A DNA stretch of 64,000 bases from Rossellomorea sp. BNER (GCA_024213275.1 JANAVG010000001.1:360426-424425), one strand, 5' to 3'; shown: positions 18,286 to 27,380, numbered from the stretch's first letter. Notes: generated by a model not told the origin, from the letters alone. A program made the numbers and translations.

Positions 18286-19386
18286 TCACACGCCTTTCAA
18301 CACTTGAGTTAGGGATTCAATGAAATAGTGATTATCTTCATCTGATCCAATCGTCACACGTAACGTTGTTGGGTATCCCAATAATGTACCTGAACGAACT
18401 ATGACTCCTCTTTTCATCAACCCGTTTGTAACTACATCCCCATTTTGTTCACAGTCCACCATGATAAAGTTAGATTGTGATGGGAAATAGGAAAGGCCCA
18501 TTTTTTGAAAAGACTCCTCAAGGAACCTTCTCCCATTTGAATTTTTTTCAGAGCATTCTTTGATAAAAGCTTGATCTTCAAGTGCAATCATTGCAGCTCC
18601 TTGAGCCAATCGACTTACATTGAAAACATCCTTTACTTTCCTTAGTTGCTCAGTGATTTCTTTATTCATCACGCCAAATCCGATTCTTAGTCCCGCTAAA
18701 CCATATATTTTACTAAACGTTCTAAGGACGATTAGGTTTTCAAACCGCTCTACTAATGGAACAGTATGCAAATAATTATCCGTTGAAACGTACTCTACGT
18801 ATGCTTCATCAATAATGACGAGGATGTGCTCTGGTACTTTCTTAATAAAAGATAGCAGCTCATCCTTTCCAACAATCGTCCCAGTTGGATTGTTAGGATT
18901 ACAGACGAAAATCATTTTAGTTTGTTCTGTAATAGCGTCAAGCATATGATCAAGATGATGGATCCCGTTTTCAAGCGGAACAATTACAGGTGTTCCCCCT
19001 TCAAGATACACATTCGTTTGATAGCGAGGGAACGTTACGTCCGCCATAATTGCCTCCTCGCCATCACTTATATAGGCACGTGTTAATAGACGAATGACTT
19101 CATCTGATCCATTTCCAAACACAAGTTGGTCTCTATCTATTTTTAAAAAGTCACTTACCTTTTTCGTTAGCTCAACAGCCATCCCATCTGGATAAAGATT
19201 AAGGTCACTTCCCTCTAAAGAGATCCATTTCTTTACCTCAGGCGAGCATCCGTATATATTTTCATTTTCGGATAGCTTTCGAATATGTGTGAGTCCATTC
19301 TCTATCTTAATTTCTTCTAAACTTTTTCCTAATACATAAGGAGCAATTGCCTCGACTCTTTTTCTAGTTTTAAACTTCACGACCAA
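18286..19386 (-). CDS. HisC-type aminotransferase, probably aromatic
   Basis: Fold-type I PLP aminotransferase of the histidinol-phosphate/aromatic aminotransferase group, 366 residues. Signatures: SENENIYGCSP, FGNGSDEVIRLLTRAY, VCNPNNPTGTIV, IIDEAYVEYV and the PLP lysine in RTFSKIYGLAGLRIGFG. Its place in the hpd operon, away from histidine genes, indicates that it makes 4-hydroxyphenylpyruvate from tyrosine (inference). Start is TTG 19386, 7 bases behind GGGGGG; a GTG two codons on is possible. Confidence 0.87.
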   Translation of the reverse strand: MVVKFKTRKRVEAIAPYVLGKSLEEIKIENGLTHIRKLSENENIYGCSPEVKKWISLEGSDLNLYPDGMAVELTKKVSDFLKIDRDQLVFGNGSDEVIRLLTRAYISDGEEAIMADVTFPRYQTNVYLEGGTPVIVPLENGIHHLDHMLDAITEQTKMIFVCNPNNPTGTIVGKDELLSFIKKVPEHILVIIDEAYVEYVSTDNYLHTVPLVERFENLIVLRTFSKIYGLAGLRIGFGVMNKEITEQLRKVKDVFNVSRLAQGAAMIALEDQAFIKECSEKNSNGRRFLEESFQKMGLSYFPSQSNFIMVDCEQNGDVVTNGLMKRGVIVRSGTLLGYPTTLRVTIGSDEDNHYFIESLTQVLKGV

Positions 19387-19415
19387 TGATTAACCCCCCG
19401 GTTATGTCAAGGTTT

Positions 19416-19459
19416 AGGGGCTCCAGGGGAGGGCGATACCTCCACTGGAACCAGCCCCT
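19416..19459 (-). other. hairpin between hpd and the aminotransferase gene
   Basis: A long GC-rich stem (AGGGGCT pairing with GCCCCT, inner part CCAGTGGAGG with CTCCCCTGG) lies in the 83-base gap 10 bases after the hpd stop. No T tract follows, so it is more likely an mRNA stability or processing element, or a leaky attenuator, than a full terminator. Confidence 0.6.
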
Positions 19460-19469
19460 CTTACAATTT

Positions 19470-20585
19470 CTATAGGTTTCCTCTACGCTCTTGTTCACGC
19501 TCTATAGATTCGAAAAGAGCTTTAAAGTTTCCTTCGCCGAACCCTCTTGCTCCCTTACGCTGAATAACCTCTATAAACAGTGTTGGACGATCCACAATAG
19601 GTTTAGTGAATATTTGTAATAAATACCCCTCATCATCTCTATCTACTAAAATACTTAATTCTTTAATTTTATCAATTTCTTCGTCAATTTCTCCCACTCG
19701 TTCTGATAACATATCGTAGTAAGTATCTGGAGTACTTAAAAATTCAACACCATTTTCTTTAAGAATACCTACCGTTTTAACAATATCTTCCGTTAAAATC
19801 GCAATATGCTGAACACCTGGGCCATTATAAAAATCTAGATACTCTTCAATTTGCGACTTTCTCTTTCCTTCCGCAGGTTCATTAATCGGGAATTTAATGC
19901 GTCCACCATTGTGCATAACTTTAGACATGAGCGCAGAATATTCCGTATTAATGTCATCGTTAGTGAAATGTCTCATTTCTTTAAAGCCCATTACTTTCTC
20001 ATAGTAAGAAACCCATTCTTCCATTCTTTCTACATTTCCAACGACATGGTCTACTCCGATAATTCCTGCATCTTTATATGGAGTAGTGGAATCAAGTGCC
20101 TCAAAGCCTGGCATAAAGAGCCCTTTATAATCATTCCGTTCAACAAGTGTGTGAATAGTATCTCCGTATGTACCAATGATTGCTTTCTTTACTGTTCCAT
20201 TTTCATCAGTAATGGTCATCGGAGGTGTGATTTCAATTGCCCCGCGTGAAACAGCTTCACTGTAAGCCTTTTCAACATTATCAACAGTAAGGGCGATATC
20301 TTTTACACCATCACCATGTTTTAAAACGAATTGAGCCACTCGGCTGCTATCACTTAATGAACCCGTTACAACTAGACGAACTTTATTTTGTTGAAGTACA
20401 TACGAAACTGTTTCACGATTACCTGTCTCTAATCCAGAGTATGCAACTGGTTTAAAACCAAAAGCGGTGCAGAAATAGTGGCAAGCTTGTTTTGCATTTC
20501 CTGTATAGTACTCTAAGTAATCCACCTCTTTAACCGGAAAGAAATCTTCTACTTTCGAATTTGCTGATACTGTTTTTTCTTCCAT
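19470..20585 (-). CDS. hpd: 4-hydroxyphenylpyruvate dioxygenase
   Basis: Converts 4-hydroxyphenylpyruvate to homogentisate using Fe(II) and oxygen. 371 residues with the two VOC domains of the family: DYLEYYTGNAKQACHYF near the N-terminus, iron histidines in GVDHVVGNVERME and GVQHIAILTEDI, the iron glutamate in FIEVIQRKGARGFGEGNF near the C-terminus. Start chosen at ATG 20585 with GGAGG 8 bases upstream; earlier TTG and ATG codons overlap the ribosome binding site. First gene of the operon hpd-aminotransferase-flavoprotein-hydrolase-hmgA. Confidence 0.95.
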   Translation of the reverse strand: MEEKTVSANSKVEDFFPVKEVDYLEYYTGNAKQACHYFCTAFGFKPVAYSGLETGNRETVSYVLQQNKVRLVVTGSLSDSSRVAQFVLKHGDGVKDIALTVDNVEKAYSEAVSRGAIEITPPMTITDENGTVKKAIIGTYGDTIHTLVERNDYKGLFMPGFEALDSTTPYKDAGIIGVDHVVGNVERMEEWVSYYEKVMGFKEMRHFTNDDINTEYSALMSKVMHNGGRIKFPINEPAEGKRKSQIEEYLDFYNGPGVQHIAILTEDIVKTVGILKENGVEFLSTPDTYYDMLSERVGEIDEEIDKIKELSILVDRDDEGYLLQIFTKPIVDRPTLFIEVIQRKGARGFGEGNFKALFESIEREQERRGNL

Positions 20586-20606
20586 TTCATATCCCTCCAT
20601 CAATTT

Positions 20607-20621
20607 ATATTTCTGAATATT
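20607..20621 (-). promoter_or_regulatory. CodY-like box at the hpd start site
   Basis: Minus strand AATATTCAGAAATAT matches AATTTTCWGAAAATT at 12 of 15 positions and is nearly palindromic. It directly follows the -10 element, so a bound protein would obstruct initiation. Confidence 0.5.
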
Positions 20622-20650
20622 ATATTAATTATTTATCTTTTTTCTATCAA
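20622..20650 (-). promoter_or_regulatory. SigA promoter of hpd
   Basis: Minus strand -35 TTGATA (20645-20650), 17-base spacer, -10 TAATAT (20622-20627). Just upstream of the -35 lies a small dyad GAGAA-CGC-TTCTC that could be an operator. Confidence 0.75.
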
Positions 20651-20714
20651 GAGCGGGGTGTAAAGCGAGAACGCTTCTCCGCGGTAAAGCGGTCCCATTT
20701 TTGTTGGAGTGAAC

Positions 20715-22145
20715 TTAAACCTTTACGATCTCTTTCTGTTTCGAAGGGGGCAGGTGAACGGCTTTCCCTTTTAATGCTTCTACTGCTTCTAATAAACTTT
20801 CATTTATACTTGGATGTGGGTAGAAAGGGAAGGTGAAATCTTCATCTCTTCCTCCTATTTCAAGCCCAATAATGGAGCTTGAAATAAGCTCAACAGCTGA
20901 GCTTCCCATCATATGAATTCCTAGTAATACATCACTCTTCCGATCCATAACGACTTTAACTATTCCTTCTTTCTCGCCGGTTAACTGGGCATATCCATTT
21001 CCTCCTAATGGATATACACTAGTTGTAATTTCATATCTATCTTTTGCTTCTTCTTCCGTTAATCCAACACTAGCGATAGCCGGAATCGTATGAACAATTG
21101 TTGGAAGAAAAAACTCATTATATTCTGAACTAAGTCCTGCAATGGCTTCCGCTGCCACTTTTCCCTGCTTAATTGCTTTTGTTGCAAGCATCTTTCCTCC
21201 TGTTACATCACCGATAGCATAGAAATGTGGTAAGGATGTTTGACATTGTTCATTCACCCTCAAAAATCCTTCCTCATTCTGCGCAAGCTTCAAACGGTCT
21301 ATTCCTAGACCCTCAATATTTGGCACCTGTTTGCCTAACGAAAAATAATGGGATCCCTCAATCGAAATGGACTCTCCTCCCACAGAAGAAAACTGAGCTT
21401 TAAGAGTAGGCCCTTCTGATTTCAGTTCCATCAATGTGTAATCTTTTAATACTTTCACTTTATTTTTCTTTAAAACTCTCATTAGTTCTTTATTAATCGC
21501 CGGATCGAAATCTAGTTCACGATTAAGGATTAGGGTAACTTTACTGCCTAATGCTTGAAAGCTCATAGCTACTTCTAATTCTATATAGCTGCTTCCTTCA
21601 ACCATCAATTCTTCGGGGATCTTTTCTAATTCAAATATGGAGGCAGCATCTAAACATCTTGGGTCATTACTAAGAAAATGGGAGGATGGCAATGTTTCAC
21701 TCCCCGTTGCGATGATGGCTTTTTTAAAGCGATACACCGAATATTGATGACCATTTTCAATGCCGATTCGATCTTCAGATAGAAACATCGCCGTCCCTTT
21801 AATAATCTCCACCTTACTCGTTTTGCAAAGTGACTCTACCCCTTTTTTTAATCCACTTGTTAATTTATTTTTATACTCTTGTAGTTTTGAAAGATTTACC
21901 GAAAGCTCGGTAATTTCCAGCCCCAAATTCCTATCTTGTTCAATCGTTTTATAGCGCTTAGCGAAATGAGTCATTAACTTGGAAGGAATACAGCCTTTAT
22001 TTAAACAAACTCCACCCAGTTCTTCTTTTTCCACTAGTGTGACAGAGAAGCCAAGCTGACTCGCTCGAATGGCGGCATGGTATCCACCAGGACCTCCTCC
22101 AATTACGATTAGATCTCTTTCTTCTGCAATTTCACCCACAACCAT
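20715..22145 (-). CDS. dihydrolipoamide dehydrogenase (E3)
   Basis: FAD flavoenzyme that reoxidises the lipoyl groups of the neighbouring E2. 476 residues. FAD motif GGGPGGYHAAIRASQLG (residues 16-32), redox disulfide GGVCLNKGCIPSK, second FAD motif HFYAIGDVTGG, and the C-terminal interface histidine-glutamate in PHPSINESLLEA. The NAD-binding segment reads MVEGSSYIELEVAM, so its glycine motif is degenerate compared with the usual GGGYIGLE; activity may still be normal. Last gene of the complex operon, adjacent to E2 without a gap. Confidence 0.92.
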   Translation of the reverse strand: MVVGEIAEERDLIVIGGGPGGYHAAIRASQLGFSVTLVEKEELGGVCLNKGCIPSKLMTHFAKRYKTIEQDRNLGLEITELSVNLSKLQEYKNKLTSGLKKGVESLCKTSKVEIIKGTAMFLSEDRIGIENGHQYSVYRFKKAIIATGSETLPSSHFLSNDPRCLDAASIFELEKIPEELMVEGSSYIELEVAMSFQALGSKVTLILNRELDFDPAINKELMRVLKKNKVKVLKDYTLMELKSEGPTLKAQFSSVGGESISIEGSHYFSLGKQVPNIEGLGIDRLKLAQNEEGFLRVNEQCQTSLPHFYAIGDVTGGKMLATKAIKQGKVAAEAIAGLSSEYNEFFLPTIVHTIPAIASVGLTEEEAKDRYEITTSVYPLGGNGYAQLTGEKEGIVKVVMDRKSDVLLGIHMMGSSAVELISSSIIGLEIGGRDEDFTFPFYPHPSINESLLEAVEALKGKAVHLPPSKQKEIVKV

Positions 22146-23315
22146 TTATATCAACTCCACAATCATTAGACTTGGATTTTCAATCAGCTGAGCAAAACGG
22201 TTTGTAAAGGCAACGGCCGTCGCCCCATCTGCGATTCGATGATCAAATGACATGGATATATTCATGATTGAACGAACAACAATTTCATCTTGATCATTGA
22301 CAACAGGACGCTTTTTCGTTTTATGAAAAGAAACAAGTGCCACCTCAGGATGATTAATAATAGGGGTTGCTCCGATAGAACCATGCAATGGACCAACATT
22401 ACTCACAGTAAATGTTCCACCACTGACGTCCTTAACAGTAAGTTCATTGTTAATGGCTTTCCTTGAAAGAACCTTCATTTCCCCAGCAATTTCTTTTACG
22501 TTTTTCATCTCTACATGTCGTATAATCGGGACGATAAGTCCTTCTTCTGTATCTGTTGCTAATCCGATATGATGTTCTTTTTCAAGTAATATTTGTTCTT
22601 TGTTTTCGTCTAACCGTGCATTGAAGATCGGGTATTCTTTCAAGGCAAGGGACAGGGCTTTAACTAAAAAGGCAGAAATCGATATGGAAAGATTTCTTTC
22701 TTTTATAGTATTTTTAAGCTGTAGCAATTCAGTCATATCAATTTCTTCAAAATGGGTACAATGTGGAATCACCTTTAAAGACTGACTCATTTTATGGGCA
22801 ATTTGTTTCCTTCTGCCTCTAAATGGAACGGCTTCTTGATGGATCTTTTTGTTGGAAATCTGAGGTGTTGTTTCTTGAATGAATTGGGGTGCCTTTTCTT
22901 TTGTATTTTGTTGTGACATAAATTCATATACATCATGGTCCATTATTCTTCCGGATGGACCAGTCCCTTTAACTTCATCAATAGCAATACCGTTATCCCT
23001 TGCTATTTTCCTTGTATAGGGAGAAGCCAAAACGCGCTGTGAGTGAACGACAATCGATTTTCTAGACTTTGCAGGCATACTTCCGATGGGTTCAATGATT
23101 AATACTGTCGTACCAACGGGAATCGTCTCTCCTTCACGCACAATGATTTCCTTTATCACACCAGAACTTGGTGCGGGGATCTCGGCTGTCATTTTGTCTG
23201 TTTGAACTTCCACAAGCGGCTCATCTGCCTTTACTTCATCACCTTTTTTGACGAAATAATGACTTACATGCGCTTCTGTCATTCCTTCGCCAATATCATG
23301 CAGCTTTACCTCCAT
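22146..23315 (-). CDS. 2-oxoacid dehydrogenase E2 acyltransferase
   Basis: 389-residue dihydrolipoamide acyltransferase core of the complex. Domains in order: one lipoyl domain (lysine in EVQTDKMTAEIPAPSSG, about residue 43), E3/E1-binding domain (ASPYTRKIARDNGI, then GTGPSGRIMDHDV), and a C-terminal catalytic domain ending with the active histidine and aspartate in SMSFDHRIADG. It transfers the acyl group made by E1 to CoA. From context the acyl group may be phenylacetyl; the sequence alone fits branched-chain or general 2-oxoacid complexes equally. Confidence 0.93.
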   Translation of the reverse strand: MEVKLHDIGEGMTEAHVSHYFVKKGDEVKADEPLVEVQTDKMTAEIPAPSSGVIKEIIVREGETIPVGTTVLIIEPIGSMPAKSRKSIVVHSQRVLASPYTRKIARDNGIAIDEVKGTGPSGRIMDHDVYEFMSQQNTKEKAPQFIQETTPQISNKKIHQEAVPFRGRRKQIAHKMSQSLKVIPHCTHFEEIDMTELLQLKNTIKERNLSISISAFLVKALSLALKEYPIFNARLDENKEQILLEKEHHIGLATDTEEGLIVPIIRHVEMKNVKEIAGEMKVLSRKAINNELTVKDVSGGTFTVSNVGPLHGSIGATPIINHPEVALVSFHKTKKRPVVNDQDEIVVRSIMNISMSFDHRIADGATAVAFTNRFAQLIENPSLMIVELI

Positions 23316-23326
23316 GTAACCACCTC

Positions 23327-24322
23327 CTAGAACTCCACTACTTTTTCTATTGCTTTTAATACTCGCTCTGACGATGGTAAGTAATAATCCTCAAAACCAA
23401 AATATGGAACAGGTGTATCAAAGCCTGTTACTCTCTCTGCCGGGGCCTTTTGATACAGAAATGAAGAATCGTTAATGATGGCCAAAATATCATTTCCTAC
23501 ACCACTTGTCTGATGCCCTTCATGAACAATCACGGTCCTCCCTGTTTTTTGAACAGATTGAGAGATCATATCCTTATCCAGTGGATAGAGCGTTCTTAAG
23601 TCAATAACATCGCACTCAATCCCTTTTTCGGATGCTAAATTTGCAGCATCCATGGCTACATTCATCATAGCTCCCCAAGCAAAAATAGAAACATGCTCCC
23701 CTTCTCTAAGCCGTTTCCCTTTCCCGATTTCAACCGAATATTTCCCTTCCGGAACTTCTTCCTTAACAGATCGATAACTCCTCATCGGCTCTAAAAATAG
23801 GACCGGATCAGGATCTTCAATTGATGCAATGAGAAGCCCTTTAGCATCATAAGGACTAGATGGACAAACTACCTTCAGACCAGGCATATGGGTGAAAATA
23901 GCTTCGGTACTGTCAGAATGAATTTCCGGTGCTCTTACTCCTGCACCGTATGGAGCACGGATGACAAGCGGACAAGTAAAATGGCCTAATGTGCGTGATC
24001 GTATCCGTGTAGCATGAGTCATAATTTGCTCATACGCTGGATAAATAAAGCCAAGAAATTGAATCTCAGCCACTGGACGGAAACCATTTACCGCCATGCC
24101 AATCGCAGCCCCAATAAAGCCAGCTTCACTCAAAGGGGTATCAAGTACTCTTTCTTCGCCAAACTCTTCCTGCAAGCCATCAGTTGCTCGAAATACTCCA
24201 CCGTTTTTACCGATATCTTCTCCTAATAAAAGGACATCTTCTGATTCTTTCAGCATCGTTCTCATTGCATCTGTAATCGCGCCAACCATTGTTAATGTTT
24301 TTGTCTTAACAGCCGTTTCCAT
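23327..24322 (-). CDS. 2-oxoacid dehydrogenase E1 beta subunit
   Basis: 331 residues, normal for E1 beta. Conserved segments include LLGEDIGKNGGVFRATDGL, DTPLSEAGFIGAAIGMA, RAPYGAGVRAPEIHSDSTEA and IDLRTLYPLDKDMI. Its ATG shares one base with the E1 alpha stop (TAATG), so the two subunits of the thiamine-dependent decarboxylase are translated together. Confidence 0.94.
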   Translation of the reverse strand: METAVKTKTLTMVGAITDAMRTMLKESEDVLLLGEDIGKNGGVFRATDGLQEEFGEERVLDTPLSEAGFIGAAIGMAVNGFRPVAEIQFLGFIYPAYEQIMTHATRIRSRTLGHFTCPLVIRAPYGAGVRAPEIHSDSTEAIFTHMPGLKVVCPSSPYDAKGLLIASIEDPDPVLFLEPMRSYRSVKEEVPEGKYSVEIGKGKRLREGEHVSIFAWGAMMNVAMDAANLASEKGIECDVIDLRTLYPLDKDMISQSVQKTGRTVIVHEGHQTSGVGNDILAIINDSSFLYQKAPAERVTGFDTPVPYFGFEDYYLPSSERVLKAIEKVVEF

Positions 24323-25389
24323 TAGTTTTCACCTCTCTGCTGTTGTAAAAGAAGATCTCTTTGCTGCTGGATTGTCCATGTAGGTTTTTCAAATACATAA
24401 TCAAAGATGACTTTTGGATCCGCTTCCTCAAAGCTCTCCATTTCTTCAACGGCTTTTTCCACTTCATGAATGGATTCTTTCTTCACAGAATCTGCCCACT
24501 CCTCATCAAACCAGCCTTGCCTTTTCATCAATTTCTCTAGTCTTAAAATGGGGTCACTCTCATTTCGTTTCATATCACTTTCTTGCTGATTCCGATACTT
24601 CGTTGGATCATCAGCTGTGGTATGTGCCCCATATCTCCAAGTCACAGCTTCAATAAGAGTTGGACCTTCTCCATTTCTTGCTCTTTGGACGGCTTTTAGT
24701 GTTTCAAAATAAACCGCAAACACATCATTACCATCGATGCGAACACCTGGGATGTCGTAAGCCAATGCTTTCTGAGCAATCGTTTTCGTTTTCATTTGCT
24801 TATGAATAGGTACTGAGATAGCATATTGATTGTTTTGATTAAAAAAGATAACCGGAGCTTGAAATACACTTGCTACATTCAACCCTTCGTGGAAATCACC
24901 TTCAGATGTTGCACCATCTCCAAAATAAGCAATGGACACGTTCTTGGTCCCTTTCTTTTTCTCAGCAAAAGCGGCACCAACTGCATGCGGTAATTGTGTG
25001 GCAATCGGAATACCAGGAGGGAAAATTCTCTTTCCGTCTGGCGGAACACAGCCTTCGTTTCGCCCTTTCCAAAACAATAGAATATTTCGTAATGTATGAC
25101 CAAAAGTCATGGTGGCACCGTGATCCCGGTAGGAAGGAAACATCCAATCCGTTTCCTTTAGCGCAAGGGCACTTCCTACCTGTGAGGCCTCTTGTCCTTC
25201 GTACGGGGCATAGGTTCCAATTCTTCCTTGCCGCTGTAAGCTTACCGCTTTACGATCAAAAACCCTTATTCTTGTAAGATGACGATAAAAAGTTTTAGCT
25301 AGTTCCTGGGTGATGTCCATTGCATAATCTTCAGAAACAAAACCACCTTGTTCATCCATTATTTGAATGATTGGAAATTGACTTTCCAT
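24322..25389 (-). CDS. 2-oxoacid dehydrogenase E1 alpha subunit
   Basis: 355-residue thiamine pyrophosphate subunit, with the TPP motif YFGDGATSEGDFHEGLN followed by IFFNQNNQYAISVPIHKQ, and the phosphoserine-loop region RYGAHTTADDPTKYR. It decarboxylates a 2-oxo acid and passes the acyl group to E2 lipoyl. It resembles PdhA-type as much as branched-chain-type E1, so the substrate is not fixed by motif. Directly behind the phenylalanine dehydrogenase gene, which supplies phenylpyruvate. A GAGGTGA ribosome binding site precedes the ATG. Confidence 0.93.
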   Translation of the reverse strand: MESQFPIIQIMDEQGGFVSEDYAMDITQELAKTFYRHLTRIRVFDRKAVSLQRQGRIGTYAPYEGQEASQVGSALALKETDWMFPSYRDHGATMTFGHTLRNILLFWKGRNEGCVPPDGKRIFPPGIPIATQLPHAVGAAFAEKKKGTKNVSIAYFGDGATSEGDFHEGLNVASVFQAPVIFFNQNNQYAISVPIHKQMKTKTIAQKALAYDIPGVRIDGNDVFAVYFETLKAVQRARNGEGPTLIEAVTWRYGAHTTADDPTKYRNQQESDMKRNESDPILRLEKLMKRQGWFDEEWADSVKKESIHEVEKAVEEMESFEEADPKVIFDYVFEKPTWTIQQQRDLLLQQQRGEN

Positions 25390-25431
25390 TTTTTCACCTC
25401 TTTTTAAAAGTGTATAGCAGTTATTGCACTT

Positions 25432-26538
25432 TTACGTTCTAACAGACCACTTCGGGCGTTTCATATGGGAAAAGAAACTATTCCGCCGGGAACGTGAGTG
25501 AATGCGATCTTCACAGAATTGATCCGCCGCTTCAACTGTTGTCATTTTTAGGTTCTCTGCCTGTGTATAAATCATCTGAAGGGAATCATAAATCGCTCTC
25601 GTTTTCTGCAAAACTCGTTCTCTATTAGGCTCGTAAAGCTCATCTGCCACTTGGATTAGCCCTCCTGCATTAACCAAATAATCTGGGGCGTATAGAATTC
25701 CTTTTTCATGCAACTTCTTTCCATGGTCTAAATTTAGTAACTGGTTATTGGCAGAACCTACTATCGCCTTCACTTTAAATTGCTCAATCGTGTCGTCATT
25801 AATAATCCCTCCAATTGCACATGGAACAAAAACATCTGCATCAACAGAATATATTTCTTCTCCTGTTACAACTTTGAGGGCTGCCCCCATCCCTTTAGCT
25901 TTTGAAACTAGATGATCAATTGCTGGCTGATTTATATCTGTGACATAAAGGTCGGCTCCTTTTTCTAACAAACGCTCGGCAACCTTAATCCCCACTTTTC
26001 CTAACCCTTGGATGGCATACCTTTTACCATATAGGTCGTTTGATCCCCATAGACGGTGATTCGTTGCTTCTAGTCCGTATAGAACTCCCAAGGCTGTTGG
26101 GATCGAAGAATCACCACTTCCACCATAGACTTCATCTACACCAACAATACAATTCGTTTCTCTGAGAGCATAAACGAAGTCCTCTGGTGTCGTCCCCATA
26201 TCTGTTCCCGTATAAAAGCGGCCATTAAGCGACTCAACAAATTGACCGAAGGCACGAAAAAGTTCAGGGTTCTTGTCTTTCACAGGATCGCCGATGATAA
26301 CTGCTTTTCCACCACCAAAATCAACGTCTGCAGCCGCACATTTATAGGTCATTCCTTTTGAGAGACGTAGCACATCTTCTAAGGCTTCATCAACAGAACG
26401 ATAAGGGCGCATTCTGCAGCCGCCTAATGCAGGGCCAAGTGTTGTATTATGTATGGCAATAATGGCCTTTAAGCCTGTATCTTCATCATTACAAAAAACA
26501 ACTTGTTCATGATTTTTAATTTTTTCAAACATATCCAT
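25432..26538 (-). CDS. pdh: phenylalanine dehydrogenase
   Basis: NAD-dependent oxidative deamination of phenylalanine to phenylpyruvate. 368 residues of the Glu/Leu/Phe/Val dehydrogenase family. The lysine-bearing segment [51 protein letters not shown], Rossmann motif [11 protein letters not shown] and the C-terminal [15 protein letters not shown] match what I recall of Lysinibacillus sphaericus phenylalanine dehydrogenase much better than leucine dehydrogenase, which has GLNLGGGKTVI and TAEDVGTT at the same places. No phosphotransbutyrylase or butyrate kinase gene accompanies it, unlike B. subtilis bkd. A leucine-type substrate range is the alternative. Confidence 0.88.
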   Translation of the reverse strand: MDMFEKIKNHEQVVFCNDEDTGLKAIIAIHNTTLGPALGGCRMRPYRSVDEALEDVLRLSKGMTYKCAAADVDFGGGKAVIIGDPVKDKNPELFRAFGQFVESLNGRFYTGTDMGTTPEDFVYALRETNCIVGVDEVYGGSGDSSIPTALGVLYGLEATNHRLWGSNDLYGKRYAIQGLGKVGIKVAERLLEKGADLYVTDINQPAIDHLVSKAKGMGAALKVVTGEEIYSVDADVFVPCAIGGIINDDTIEQFKVKAIVGSANNQLLNLDHGKKLHEKGILYAPDYLVNAGGLIQVADELYEPNRERVLQKTRAIYDSLQMIYTQAENLKMTTVEAADQFCEDRIHSRSRRNSFFSHMKRPKWSVRT

Positions 26539-26563
26539 CTACTTTCACCTCATTTAACAATTT

Positions 26564-26577
26564 TGAAATCGCTTACA
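26564..26577. promoter_or_regulatory. cre-like site before pdh
   Basis: TGAAATCGCTTACA fits TGWAANCGNTNWCA at all positions. It lies in the 63-base gap between the thioesterase stop and the pdh start, so CcpA bound there could act as a roadblock to the dehydrogenase genes when preferred sugars are present. Confidence 0.6.
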
Positions 26578-26601
26578 TATTACTGAATAAATAAAAGTAG
26601 A

Positions 26602-26997
26602 TTATGAGAGGGAATGATCAATCAATCTGCCAATTTTAGATTTTGGGAGCACCACTTGCTTTACTTCTCCAGTTCCAATAATTTCTCTTTGGTTCCTCGC
26701 CTCTACCATCGTGATCACGACATTCTTTATTATTTTTGTCACCGTCGCGGTCACAGTGACAGTCGATCCTTCACCACTTGGTGCCAGATGTTGAATCGTT
26801 ACAGCTCCGCCCATCCCTTCTTCTTCATCCTCAAGATAAGGAAGAATGATTTTCCTTGAAGCCCATTCCATATGATAGACCATTGAAACAGTTGAATAGA
26901 CAGGATGAACAACCTTACCTTCAAATTGAGCGAACATATCTGGGGTCACGGTGAACGTAATCGATGCTTGCAATCCTACTTTCATTCCAGACTTCAA
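26602..26997 (-). CDS. FlK-like acyl-CoA thioesterase
   Basis: 131-residue hotdog-fold protein resembling fluoroacetyl-CoA thioesterase FlK. Thr, Glu and His of the FlK catalytic triad have counterparts in VYSTVSM, HMEWASRK and IQHLAPSG. It starts the operon with pdh and the 2-oxoacid dehydrogenase, so it may hydrolyse phenylacetyl-CoA or a similar acyl-CoA to spare CoA, the job PaaI does elsewhere (inference); no PaaI-type gene is seen in the window. Start is TTG 26997, 8 bases behind AAAGGAG. Confidence 0.8.
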   Translation of the reverse strand: MKSGMKVGLQASITFTVTPDMFAQFEGKVVHPVYSTVSMVYHMEWASRKIILPYLEDEEEGMGGAVTIQHLAPSGEGSTVTVTATVTKIIKNVVITMVEARNQREIIGTGEVKQVVLPKSKIGRLIDHSLS

Positions 26998-27037
26998 TCA
27001 CTTCACTCCTTTAAAGTAAATAATACATTATCCATAT

Positions 27038-27054
27038 AACGTTTATTCAACGAT
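27038..27054. promoter_or_regulatory. shared 17-bp operator, site 1 (thioesterase-pdh operon)
   Basis: Minus strand ATCGTTGAATAAACGTT, one of five sites of the form (A/T)CG(T/A)-N7-ACGTT. It directly abuts the -10 element, overlapping the expected transcription start, as a repressor site would. Extended arms ATATAACGTT and AACGATATAA are inverted copies at 8 of 10 positions. Confidence 0.65.
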
Positions 27055-27084
27055 ATAATAACATTTTGTATTACTAATAGTCAA
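27055..27084 (-). promoter_or_regulatory. SigA promoter of the thioesterase-pdh operon
   Basis: Minus strand -35 TTGACT (27079-27084), 18-base spacer, -10 TATTAT (27055-27060), followed at once by the operator-like dyad. Confidence 0.75.
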
Positions 27085-27218
27085 TTAATTAAAAAAATTT
27101 AAAAAACAGGAAATGCTTGGCTATGTCTCGTGTGCCTAGACGCTTACTTTGGCATAAAAAAGTGGAAGCACTTTTTTTCAAGAGACGAAAGATTAAACTT
27201 ATTTCTAGAAAAGGCCCA

Positions 27219-27380
27219 TTCATAAGGGCTCTTTTCGTAAATTGCTTTTGGTCAATTAAATCATTAAATATCAGTGAAACACTTATTGCTTTGACGAAAA
27301 GATACCCCGAAACTTTAATCATTACGGGTTTCTATTCTTGTTCGAAAAACAACAATCTGTGCGAAAACTGCCTTCATAAA
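27219..27380. mobile_element. ISL3-like MITE, copy 2 (146 bp)
   Basis: Element 27227-27372 starts GGCTCTTTTCGTAAATTGC and ends, inverted, GGCAGTTTTCGCACAG. Flanking direct repeats TTCATAAG and TTCATAAA agree at 7 of 8 positions. Its inner sequence is similar, in opposite orientation, to 34051-34209. It is inserted next to the T tract of the ABC operon terminator. The remaining gap (27085-27226) holds a small AAAAAAGTG/CACTTTTTT hairpin at 27156-27177 and nothing else recognised. Confidence 0.75.

Noticed and set aside
25432..26538. Leucine dehydrogenase (bcd) as in a bkd operon
   Set aside because: Signature segments ([24 protein letters not shown]-terminal RNSFFS...RPKW) agree with phenylalanine dehydrogenase, and ptb/buk are missing.
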